From Elusimicrobiota bacterium (GTDB lineage Bacteria > Elusimicrobiota > Elusimicrobia > JACQJN01): a DNA stretch of 10,513 bases. The position numbers and the translations under genes were made by a program. The notes under the pieces were generated by a model. It did no database searches. It had not been told where the DNA came from and saw nothing but the letters and a program-made list of their open reading frames with translations. The stretch covers positions 1 to 10,513 of the forward strand of contig JACQJM010000101.1 of the NCBI GenBank assembly GCA_016205045.1, given 5' to 3'. Each line of letters begins with the position of its first letter. The stretch's first letter is position 1. Below, piece by piece: positions 1 to 6,559 of this stretch.

Positions 1-464
1 ACCATCTCGGCGAAGTGGAGCCGAAGCTCATTGAGCTCGGTTTCGCTCTTCCCGGTCCAACCGGGCCGCCTCTGCAGGCTGTCGATGTGAAATGTGATGC
101 CCTTGAGCCCCGCGGCCTTGAGTTCCCCTAACAGCTCCGGGGTCAGCGCAAATCCATTGGTGTTGAGGATGGGCTTTAATTCCCTATCCGCCACCATCCG
201 AACCACCTCCACAACCTTGGGGTGAGTCAAGGGGTCGCCGCCGGCAATCGAGACGGCGTCGGTGTTGCGATACTTCAGAAACGTCGCCAGATCCTCGCGA
301 ACCTGCTCCAGGCTTTTGTGGCCAACGGGATTATTCGCTGAATAGCATCCTTCGCAGTAGATATTACATTTCTTGGTAGGTTCCAGCCAGGATATGATGT
401 TATCCGTAAAACTCCACGGCAGGCGGTACAGGTTTCGATGGTCTAAGGTTCGGTGGTTGTGCAT
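1..464 (-). CDS. Radical SAM protein, 3' end cut by window edge
   Basis: This gene is open at its 3' end; 154 codons are visible, starting at an ATG (462-464) preceded by AAGGGAG about 8 bases upstream. Residues 33-40 read CNIYCEGC, the CxxxCxxC motif that binds the radical SAM 4Fe-4S cluster. Residues 75-79 read GGDPL, the SAM-binding GGE motif with Asp in place of Glu. The segment 98-104 (PILNTNG) is the usual strand after it. The enzyme should therefore cleave S-adenosylmethionine reductively to make a 5'-deoxyadenosyl radical; the substrate cannot be told. Only 21 bp separate it from the preceding B12-type radical SAM gene, so it is the fifth visible gene of the operon that begins at 6326. 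The missing C-terminus, where SPASM or other domains would lie, prevents a finer call. The class is secure and the function unknown. Confidence 0.9.
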   Translation of the reverse strand, partial: MHNHRTLDHRNLYRLPWSFTDNIISWLEPTKKCNIYCEGCYSANNPVGHKSLEQVREDLATFLKYRNTDAVSIAGGDPLTHPKVVEVVRMVADRELKPILNTNGFALTPELLGELKAAGLKGITFHIDSLQRRPGWTGKSETELNELRLHFAEM

Positions 465-485
465 GACGATTTCTCCCTTTTCAGT

Positions 486-2423
486 CTAACGATATAAGGC
501 GAAAACGGCCAGCCACGCCGCCGCGCGCGGATTGGCAAACCGCTCCGGCAACGCCAGCCGAATTCGATTCCGGTAGTCCTTCAGACAAACGGCCAACAGT
601 TTAGCGGCCTCCTCTTCTAAATGGGGCAGCCTTCCAAGATCCAAAACAAGACGATCCTTCCCCCGCCTTAGGGCTTCTCTTAAATGGCCGGCCATGTGCT
701 GAACCTCTCCCGCGGTCATGAAACCTTCCAACCGAACCCACAAACTATTTTCGGGACGGATTTCCACATGCACCCTCGATCCCAACGGCTTCAGGGCCCG
801 CCGTATCCGGCTGAGCCTGGGATGGGAATCGGCCTGCCTGTAAGCATGCCGAATAAGGCGTGGATGCTGAAAAAAATTCAACCTCAATAGGAGGCTCGTC
901 CAAAAGGCCATGAGAAGCATAAAGACCGACTGGAACCTCTCCCACCAGGAAGGACTCCCCAACGCCCCGTAGATTTCTTTTTCCAACCCCGCGATCCAAG
1001 ATCGCACTTTACGGGTTGGACCCAAAACCCTTCCCGCCAGGAAAACAGGGTAAGCCTTGCGAATTTCAAAACCGAATCTTTCAGCCTTCCGGCGCAGAAA
1101 GGAATTTAAAGAGTCCTTGAGCTTAAGATATCCGAGAAGCCACGTCTCGAGGGAACGATAAATGGACGGCCCCAGCCGCAAAAAATCCTGCCTGAAGCAG
1201 TAATCCTGAGCCGATTCGATCTGCTCCGGCGACATGGAGGAGTGGCGAACCATGGCCTTGAATCCGTTGCAAGAACGGTAATAACGCTCTCGGTCATCGG
1301 CAAGGTCCCGGTGCAACAAACCCTCCTTCATGATCCGGTCATAAAAGGGTGTGCCGGGAGTGGGGCCGTAAATCAGAAATTGACAAAGTGAGGGCCGAAG
1401 TGCCAACAAACCAGAGAGTTCTTCCTGAATGATTTCAGGAGTCTGATAGGGCATCCCCACGATCATAGAGGCCAGGATGGAAATTCCGTGTTCCCGAAAT
1501 TCTTTGAATAACTCCTGGACGGGCCGCCCCTGCTGCTTGGCAAACCCGGAACGGGTACCTTCGTACCCGATCCAAAAACCGTCAATGCCCATCTCCAAAA
1601 TTTCCTGAACGGTGTACTGGCTGATGGCCCGGATGCTTGAGAAAACGAAAACCGAAATGGCGCGACCCGCCTTCAAAACACACTCCCGAAACTCCATGGC
1701 CCTCTTTTTGTTCAACAAGAAGTCCTCATCCAAGACCACGACCGACATCCCCGGCTCAATCTCCTGGTATCGCTCAATGATCCTGTAGAGGTCCTGCCCG
1801 GTAGGTAAGAGGCGTATGTGCTTGCGCTTGAAGAAATAGGACGTGCAGCAGAAATCGCAGCCGTTCGGACACCCGAGCCCCGCGAATACCATCCCGGTGC
1901 GGCTGGCTTCCATCCCGAATATCTTAAGACGACTGACGATGAGGGGATGGCGGTAGGGCATGGGGATTTCCGGCTCCCCCAAGAGTCTTCTCATAAACCC
2001 CACCCCTTCCTCCCGGCAGATGGAATCGCCATGGGGGCGCAAAACCTCATCCGAAAGAACGGTCCCGTAACCTCCCAGAACAATCCTGGATTTGGGACTG
2101 TGCCGCCGGATGAGGGCCACCACCTCCTTCATGCGGTGGAATGTGGCCAAGAGAAAGGACACCCCGATCACATCGTAGCCCTTGCGCAACTCGCGGAGGA
2201 GTTCCTGCCGGGTGGGATACTGCAGGACCGTGGTCGGAGCCTCCAGATTCTCCGCGATATACTCCAGGGAAAAATGGATGTGGTTGGCCCTGGGGCTGAA
2301 AAGCCCCTGGGCGCGGGTGACCTGCCCGAATAAAAGTTCATAGCCCACGCTGGGACCGTCTCCATGCTTCGGCCCCAAAGGACGGCAGACCGAGGTGAGA
2401 AGAACCTTATTTCTTTCTGGCAT
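486..2423 (-). CDS. B12-binding-type radical SAM protein with C-terminal STAS-like domain
   Basis: A 645-residue protein. Residues 1-150 resemble the Rossmann-like cobalamin-binding domain found in front of many radical SAM enzymes (YDVIGVSF at 83-90, IVLGGYG at 114-120). The DxHxxG cobalt-ligand motif is absent, as in many members of this class. The radical SAM core follows: C185, C189 and C192 in GCPNGCDFCC, then VVVLDEDFLLN (228-238) and GFWIGYEGT (282-290). Residues 498-517 contain a hydrophobic stretch that could touch the membrane. Residues 550-645 look like a STAS domain (WVRLEGFMTAGEV, then DRLVLDLGRL), but the usual DSSG phosphorylation loop is replaced by HLEEEA. Related B12 radical SAM enzymes methylate or rearrange unactivated carbons (HpnP, for example); the substrate here is unknown. 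The start ATG has AGGA about 9 bases upstream and overlaps the preceding stop by 17 bp, implying translational coupling. Confidence 0.88.
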   Translation of the reverse strand: MPERNKVLLTSVCRPLGPKHGDGPSVGYELLFGQVTRAQGLFSPRANHIHFSLEYIAENLEAPTTVLQYPTRQELLRELRKGYDVIGVSFLLATFHRMKEVVALIRRHSPKSRIVLGGYGTVLSDEVLRPHGDSICREEGVGFMRRLLGEPEIPMPYRHPLIVSRLKIFGMEASRTGMVFAGLGCPNGCDFCCTSYFFKRKHIRLLPTGQDLYRIIERYQEIEPGMSVVVLDEDFLLNKKRAMEFRECVLKAGRAISVFVFSSIRAISQYTVQEILEMGIDGFWIGYEGTRSGFAKQQGRPVQELFKEFREHGISILASMIVGMPYQTPEIIQEELSGLLALRPSLCQFLIYGPTPGTPFYDRIMKEGLLHRDLADDRERYYRSCNGFKAMVRHSSMSPEQIESAQDYCFRQDFLRLGPSIYRSLETWLLGYLKLKDSLNSFLRRKAERFGFEIRKAYPVFLAGRVLGPTRKVRSWIAGLEKEIYGALGSPSWWERFQSVFMLLMAFWTSLLLRLNFFQHPRLIRHAYRQADSHPRLSRIRRALKPLGSRVHVEIRPENSLWVRLEGFMTAGEVQHMAGHLREALRRGKDRLVLDLGRLPHLEEEAAKLLAVCLKDYRNRIRLALPERFANPRAAAWLAVFALYR

Positions 2424-4044
2424 GGATTATTTTTCCTGCGAGACCATTGGATTTTATCCTTTCGATGAAATCTCCGGTCAGAACGACCATTGAGAAACCA
2501 TGAGCCAAAGTTTTAAGGGCAGACAGATGAAGCTCTTCGGTTTGCGCGGCGGTGGCGTCCGAGGGAATGAATGTCTTAAACCCCCGGTCGAAGGCGTCCC
2601 GCACAGTCGATTCGACGCAAAGATGGGTGGCCAACCCCGCCACCGCCAGGTCCGTGATCCCGTCCCTGCGCAGGGTCCTCTCCATCTCCGGGTTGCTGAA
2701 GGCGCTGTACCGGCACTTGCGGAATATTCGTTCCTTCTCGGGACCCAAAAGAGGCGTGATCCTAGAGTGAGGTGTTCCCTCCAGACATACCTTTTTCCAC
2801 CACACAGTCATCATCCCTCCGTCTCGGGTAGGATCCTTATGGCCGTGAAAAGCAAAGTAGACCGGCCTCCCCAATCTCCGGAAGGCATCCACCAGCCTCC
2901 TCACATTTTCCAGGATAACACGGGCCGGGGGAAGATAGGCCGGGCTGTAGGGATTTAAGAAAAAATCCTGCATATCCACCACCACTAGACCCAGCCGATG
3001 GGGAGCGGGAAAAATCTGATTTCGTTGAAGTTTCGCCAATTCTTTCATCCACGCCCTGGACCTCCGGAAAAGATTTTCCGTGGATATGTAACAATCCATC
3101 TCCTTGAGTTGATTGCGGACCACAACATGCGCCCTGGCCCCTAGATTTTCGGACCAAACCTGTCCGCAAGAGGTGGCGGCAGAGATCTCTTCAGGAAGAC
3201 TGGGGCTGAGAACCACCTCAAAACCCTCGGACCTGAGCCCATCCGCGCAGGCCTGGACTGATCCGGGAACCTTCCCCCACGGGCGGGTCACCCCGTTTCG
3301 GTTAGCCACTTCGGTGGGATTGATGGGGGTGATCTTAATCAGAAATTTTTCGGGAGAAAAAATACGCTTAAGCTTTCTAGCCTCTATCTCCTCTTCTTGG
3401 GTCAACGCAAAATTGAGTGTGATTTTTCGGTCCCCCGATTCAAGGAAACGATCGCCGTACGCGGCCATCTCCTCCAGGCTCCATTTTTTGATCGGCACCA
3501 TCCTTCGTCTTTTTTCTTCATCCAGAGAATGAACCGAAAACTGAACCTGGAATCGCCCTCCTGCAAAATAAGCGTTCTTTATTTCTCTCAACTCTTCAAA
3601 AAAAGCCTCCACGATGGGGGTTTTTGGAGCCACCGTGGAGATGCTGGGCAAAATTCCATCATGGGGATATTCGTTGGCCAGCATTCTTAAGGCTGATAAC
3701 ACGTTAGGATTTAGGGAGGGCTCTCCCATCCTCGCGAAATGGACTTTCACCTTGGGATGGGAACAAATGTTTAGGTCACCATTTTCACTCACGACTTTCC
3801 GCACCTGGCCTAGAATTTCCTCCGCGCTCAAATTCCCGCGATATCCCAAGGCGCCCGCGTCGCACATCCGGCAACCCACCGGACAGCCGAACTGGGTGGA
3901 AATCATCATCACCCACTTTCGGCTTTTGGGAACTCCAGGCTCCAAAGTGTCCACGAACTCCACCAGATTCTCCGGGTTGGAACCCAACTGCGCCAGGTAT
4001 AGCTTCGCCAGCCCGGGAAACTCTCTTTCCTCTATGATTTGCAT
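2407..4044 (-). CDS. RlmN/Cfr-like radical SAM domain fused to isochorismatase-like hydrolase
   Basis: A 545-residue two-domain fusion. Residues 1-310 follow the RlmN/Cfr methylase core: C54, C58 and C61 (GCPVGCRMC), NLSAEEILGQV (71-81), MGEPSLN (106-112), FSVHS (169-173), ITPINPTEV (238-246) and SCGQVW, whose C293 matches the methyl-carrying Cys355 of E. coli RlmN. The second methylase cysteine, Cys118, lies seven residues before the first cluster cysteine in RlmN; here that residue is Met47. The N-terminal RNA-binding region is also short. Residues 350-545 are an isochorismatase-family cysteine hydrolase with the catalytic triad D357 (VVVDMQDFF), K443 (FRKCRY) and C476 (GLATHLCVEST). The open frame extends to 4170, but ATG 4044 was chosen because earlier starts run deep into the upstream gene; GTG 4068 is an alternative. 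No strong Shine-Dalgarno is visible. It overlaps the flavoprotein gene by 13 bp. Domain calls are strong; the reaction is unknown. Confidence 0.88.
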   Translation of the reverse strand: MQIIEEREFPGLAKLYLAQLGSNPENLVEFVDTLEPGVPKSRKWVMMISTQFGCPVGCRMCDAGALGYRGNLSAEEILGQVRKVVSENGDLNICSHPKVKVHFARMGEPSLNPNVLSALRMLANEYPHDGILPSISTVAPKTPIVEAFFEELREIKNAYFAGGRFQVQFSVHSLDEEKRRRMVPIKKWSLEEMAAYGDRFLESGDRKITLNFALTQEEEIEARKLKRIFSPEKFLIKITPINPTEVANRNGVTRPWGKVPGSVQACADGLRSEGFEVVLSPSLPEEISAATSCGQVWSENLGARAHVVVRNQLKEMDCYISTENLFRRSRAWMKELAKLQRNQIFPAPHRLGLVVVDMQDFFLNPYSPAYLPPARVILENVRRLVDAFRRLGRPVYFAFHGHKDPTRDGGMMTVWWKKVCLEGTPHSRITPLLGPEKERIFRKCRYSAFSNPEMERTLRRDGITDLAVAGLATHLCVESTVRDAFDRGFKTFIPSDATAAQTEELHLSALKTLAHGFSMVVLTGDFIERIKSNGLAGKIIHARKK

Positions 4045-4922
4045 AGGCCCGATAGATACTTCTCGCACTCCATGCCAGCCCGCATGCCGTCTCCGGCCGC
4101 GATCACGATTTGCCTCCCACTGCCCGGGCGGGAGTCTCCCGCCAAAAAAACACCCGGGCAAGAGAAACACTGCCCCACCAGGGGGGAATCGGTTTCCTTT
4201 CCAACCAGAACAAAAAGCGCAGAAATATCCAGTCTCCTTCTGGCCCGACTCCGGACCCCCTCTACCCGTATCCTGCCTTTGAATTTTCTTGAGGATTCCT
4301 CAGGACCTTCTATCCCAACCACCGCGAAATCAAACAGGGTCTCGATATTAGGGCATGCCAATACTCTTTTTTTAAGCAGCCCCATGGCCTTCAAATTCTT
4401 CCCGCGATGGATGAGATACACCTTCCCCGCATGCCGAGAGAGGTGAAGCGCCTGATGGACCGCCGCATCCCCACCCCCCACCACCGCCACCGTTGCTCCC
4501 CCAAATTGGGAAGCCTGGTCAAAGACACCGTGGTAGACCCCGCGCTCCAGAAATTTTTCCTCTCCTGGAACACCCAGATTCTTGAAGCCTGCCCCCACGC
4601 AAAGGACGACCGCCCGTGAAGAATGGACACGCCCCGCGGAACGAACAGAGAACCCTTCTTCCCGCGGGGCGATCTTAAGAACTTTTTCTGCCGCCGTCTC
4701 CAGACCCCAGCGCCGGGCCTGCTCCTCAAAGCGGCCCATCAATTCCCGACCCGAAACACCTTGAGGAAATCCGGGATAGTTTTCTATCCACTCAATTTGT
4801 GCAGCCTGTCCCCCCAAAAAGCCCTTTTCCAGAAGCAGGGTTTTCCAGCCCGTCCGGGACAAATATAAACCCGCCGTCAGACCGGCGGGCCCGCCTCCCA
4901 CGACAATAACATCCCAATGCAC
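4032..4922 (-). CDS. Thioredoxin-reductase-like FAD/NAD(P)H flavoprotein lacking CxxC
   Basis: A 296-residue protein with the two-dinucleotide-domain fold of the thioredoxin reductase family. VVGGGPAGLTAG (7-18) is the FAD-binding GxGxxG motif, GGQA with IENYPGFP (37-53) is typical of the family, VVGGGDAA (147-154) is the NAD(P)H motif, and VFLAGDSRPGSGRQIVIAAGDG (258-279) is the C-terminal FAD signature. The active-site pair (usually CATCDG) is missing: the corresponding stretch near 126-136 reads ERGVYHGVFDQ with no cysteine. It therefore cannot be a classical thioredoxin reductase. It may resemble ferredoxin/flavodoxin-NADP reductases or single-electron-donating relatives, which could supply the radical SAM enzymes next to it; that is inference. 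The start codon is GTG (4920-4922) with AAGGGA about 10 bases upstream. It sits 18 bp behind the cytochrome-barrel gene and overlaps the following fusion gene by 13 bp. Confidence 0.88.
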   Translation of the reverse strand: MHWDVIVVGGGPAGLTAGLYLSRTGWKTLLLEKGFLGGQAAQIEWIENYPGFPQGVSGRELMGRFEEQARRWGLETAAEKVLKIAPREEGFSVRSAGRVHSSRAVVLCVGAGFKNLGVPGEEKFLERGVYHGVFDQASQFGGATVAVVGGGDAAVHQALHLSRHAGKVYLIHRGKNLKAMGLLKKRVLACPNIETLFDFAVVGIEGPEESSRKFKGRIRVEGVRSRARRRLDISALFVLVGKETDSPLVGQCFSCPGVFLAGDSRPGSGRQIVIAAGDGMRAGMECEKYLSGLCKS

Positions 4923-4940
4923 GGACCCTTTGTCCCTTTC

Positions 4941-6326
4941 TTAGAACATAAATTGAATCTCAAGGGTGTATGTGTCATTGGTGGTCTGGGTAGTGGCGGC
5001 GGTTCCGTTCTTGCCGTTCTTGGCGGAATCCCTGTCCCACTCCAAAACAAACCTCCCGTGCTCCATAGGTTTCCAATGAAGTCCCAGGGCCGGCCCCGAT
5101 TTCTCGTTGTCATCGAATGCCGTATCCGGGTCGTTGAAGTCCCAGCGGAAGTAGGGAGACAGATCTCCCTTCTGGAAATGCCCCTGAGCCTCCAGATAGT
5201 ACCCCGTGGACTTCTGCTCGTACCCCAGGGCGGCGGTGGTGTCGTACTTGTTCTTCCCCGTGAAGTACGCGCCCAGCAGAGCCCCACCAACCCCCTCAAC
5301 CTCGAACGTGTAGTTCCCCAGGAACCCCAGTTGGCTGAACTCCTCCCGAGAGATAATCGTGTTGGCTCCCACATCCGTTCCCTTGGTGCCGAACCAGTTG
5401 GTGGGGTACTTGCCGTTGTAATAATAGACTCCAACCATACTTCCCTTATCCCCCAAGGAGTAATCCAGGGCGGCATAGAGATCTTTGTGGGTATCGGTCC
5501 CTATCTCCACCGAGTTCTCGAGTTTCCCCGTCCCGTTGACTATCCCGGCCTCCAGGAAGGCGTCCTTCACGCCAAGTCCCGCTCCCACCCCATACTGCCG
5601 GGAGAAGGGACGGTAGGGAGTTCCACCAAGTGTCTCCGCAAATGTTTTGGGGCGATTGTATTCCAACCGCGCGCCGCCCCCATGCAGATGGATTAACCAG
5701 GGCATGATCCTGCCGATCCTCACGGTCCAGAATGTATCCTCGCTGCCACCTATTCCCCGAACGTATTGGAGATAGGTCTCAGCCAATTTGGAACGGCCCC
5801 AATCCCCCATATCGGATTCGCTCTTCTCGCTATTTTCCGCGATATTCTTCTTTTCGTTTTCATGGAAATACATCTCCGAAAAGTAGGAGAATCCGTTGTC
5901 CAGAGGTCCGCCCGTATAAAGACTGAGGGCATGTCCCTCGAAGGAGGATTTGGGAGTCTGGGTCTCCACTCCTGTGGCCAATGTCTCCGCCTTCGTATTC
6001 TTGGTCCAGGCCCGGATTTTGGCCGTCAAAGCCACGTAATCCGAGAGATTGGCTTCCTTGTCCGTCCCTGGCATCACATGGCCTCCTCTCAAGAATTTCT
6101 GCCCGGCCCGCGTCAATTTATACCCGGCCGCATGGCACACGTTGCAACTGACCCCATACTTTCTGGCCCAGGCGGTGATGGCCTCCGCCTCCTGGATTCC
6201 ATCCGGTTTCACGGGACAGTAATGCATTGTTTTATGAACGATGGGAGGTATCAACCACAGAGCGGTGAGAATTCCCAGCACCGTCCCCCCGACCTTCTTC
6301 CAGCATATCTCAACGGTATTGTTCAT
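4941..6326 (-). CDS. Cyc2-like monohaem cytochrome fused to outer-membrane beta-barrel
   Basis: A 461-residue exported protein. An N-terminal hydrophobic segment (GGTVLGILTALWLIPPIV, about residues 13-30) acts as signal or anchor; no clean AxA cleavage site is seen. One haem c site, CNVCH (61-65), sits in ARKYGVSCNVCH followed by LTRAGQKFLRGG. This is close to the FAR-x-CxxCH-x-L-x-G-x-F-x-GG pattern of Cyc2-type fused cytochrome-porins. The rest alternates short aromatic/hydrophobic strands with Gly, Asp and Asn turns (YFSEMYF, LYAALDYSLG, VGVYYYNG, GYYLEAQGHF, PYFRWDF) and ends in LEIQFMF, the C-terminal Phe signature of barrel proteins. Length fits Cyc2. Cyc2 oxidises Fe(II) at the cell surface, but homologues of unproven role are common. 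ATG 6326 was chosen over 6344 and 6335 because GGAGG lies 11 bases upstream and the predicted transcript starts near 6348. It heads the five-gene operon. Confidence 0.8.
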   Translation of the reverse strand: MNNTVEICWKKVGGTVLGILTALWLIPPIVHKTMHYCPVKPDGIQEAEAITAWARKYGVSCNVCHAAGYKLTRAGQKFLRGGHVMPGTDKEANLSDYVALTAKIRAWTKNTKAETLATGVETQTPKSSFEGHALSLYTGGPLDNGFSYFSEMYFHENEKKNIAENSEKSESDMGDWGRSKLAETYLQYVRGIGGSEDTFWTVRIGRIMPWLIHLHGGGARLEYNRPKTFAETLGGTPYRPFSRQYGVGAGLGVKDAFLEAGIVNGTGKLENSVEIGTDTHKDLYAALDYSLGDKGSMVGVYYYNGKYPTNWFGTKGTDVGANTIISREEFSQLGFLGNYTFEVEGVGGALLGAYFTGKNKYDTTAALGYEQKSTGYYLEAQGHFQKGDLSPYFRWDFNDPDTAFDDNEKSGPALGLHWKPMEHGRFVLEWDRDSAKNGKNGTAATTQTTNDTYTLEIQFMF

Positions 6327-6337
6327 GGGTGTCATTT

Positions 6338-6342
6338 CCTCC
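6338..6342 (-). promoter_or_regulatory. Ribosome binding site deciding the cytochrome-barrel start
   Basis: GGAGG on the minus strand lies 11 bases before ATG 6326 but only 2 bases before ATG 6335 and inside the leader of ATG 6344. It favours the 6326 start, although 6335 cannot be excluded. Confidence 0.5.
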
Positions 6343-6357
6343 ATTCCTTAGCCTATC

Positions 6358-6374
6358 GGGCAACAAATTGGCCA
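6358..6374 (-). promoter_or_regulatory. Sigma-54-type promoter of the cytochrome-barrel operon
   Basis: The minus strand reads TGGCCAATTTGTTGCCC: GG and GC are 10 bases apart, as required for -24/-12 recognition by sigma-54 (consensus TGGCAC-N5-TTGCA). Transcription should begin near 6348, leaving a leader of about 22 bases to ATG 6326. The core TGGC-N6-TGTTGC is shared with the other three sites in this window. It is nearly palindromic, so an operator for a dimeric regulator is an alternative reading. Confidence 0.7.
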
Positions 6375-6416
6375 TTTCCTACGTGATTTCTTTATCCAGG
6401 ATGGGAGATGGCACTG

Positions 6417-6423
6417 ACGATCC
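6417..6423. repeat. Target-site duplication, left copy
   Basis: ACGATCC directly abuts the left end of the inverted-repeat element. The same seven bases abut its right end at 6560-6566, as expected for a 7-bp duplication made on insertion. Confidence 0.85.
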
Positions 6424-6559
6424 CCAGAACTTCCCCAAACCACCGTTTTTCCTCCCCCTTGATGGGGGAGGGTAGGGTGGGGGTGGTTAAGTCTCATCGG
6501 AAATTTCCCCTCACCCTAACCCTCTCCCGCAAGGGGAGAGGGAATTGGGGAAGTTCTGG
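6424..6559. mobile_element. MITE-like 136-bp inverted-repeat element
   Basis: The element ends in perfect 15-bp inverted repeats (6424-6438 CCAGAACTTCCCCAA, and its complement at 6545-6559). Within it, two arms are inverted imperfect copies of one another; each forms a hairpin: CCTCCCCC/GGGGGAGG (6451-6458 with 6464-6471) and CCCTCTCCC/GGGAGAGGG (6520-6528 with 6534-6542). The CCCTCACCCTAACCCTCTCCC core is a type of intergenic repeat seen in many environmental bacteria. The element has no coding capacity of its own and would need a transposase in trans. It inserted into the 3' end of the redoxin gene and now supplies that gene's last codons and stop. It also fills most of the gap before the cytochrome-barrel promoter, where its hairpins may affect readthrough. 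Confidence 0.88.

Noticed and set aside
1818..2333. Plus-strand open frame of 171 codons
   Set aside because: It lies wholly inside the B12-type radical SAM gene, shows no domain-like pattern and is an antisense shadow.
2407..4044. Calling the fusion gene rlmN or cfr
   Set aside because: The Cys118 equivalent is Met47, the RNA-binding N-terminus is short and a hydrolase domain is attached, so rRNA methylation is unsupported.
4045..4170. N-terminal extension of the RlmN-like fusion by 42 codons
   Set aside because: It would overlap the flavoprotein gene by 139 bp, and its residues look like the shadow of that gene's conserved C-terminus.
3614..4282. Plus-strand open frame of 222 codons
   Set aside because: It is antisense to the RlmN-like fusion and flavoprotein genes, is rich in Pro/Ser/Arg and has no recognisable motif.
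4032..4922. Calling the flavoprotein TrxB
   Set aside because: The active-site CxxC is absent, so thioredoxin reduction by the usual mechanism is not possible.
4917..5696. Plus-strand open frame of 259 codons, and a 199-codon minus-strand frame at 4877-5476
   Set aside because: Both are out-of-frame readings of the cytochrome-barrel gene, whose own frame has a haem site, barrel strands and a C-terminal Phe.
6327..6344. Longer starts (ATG 6344 or 6335) for the cytochrome-barrel protein
   Set aside because: ATG 6344 would leave a leader of about 4 bases from the predicted transcript start, and 6335 is only 2 bases after GGAGG; 6326 fits better, though 6335 stays possible.
5766..6386. Plus-strand open frame of 206 codons
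   Set aside because: Antisense to the 5' half of the cytochrome-barrel gene, with no motif or ribosome site.
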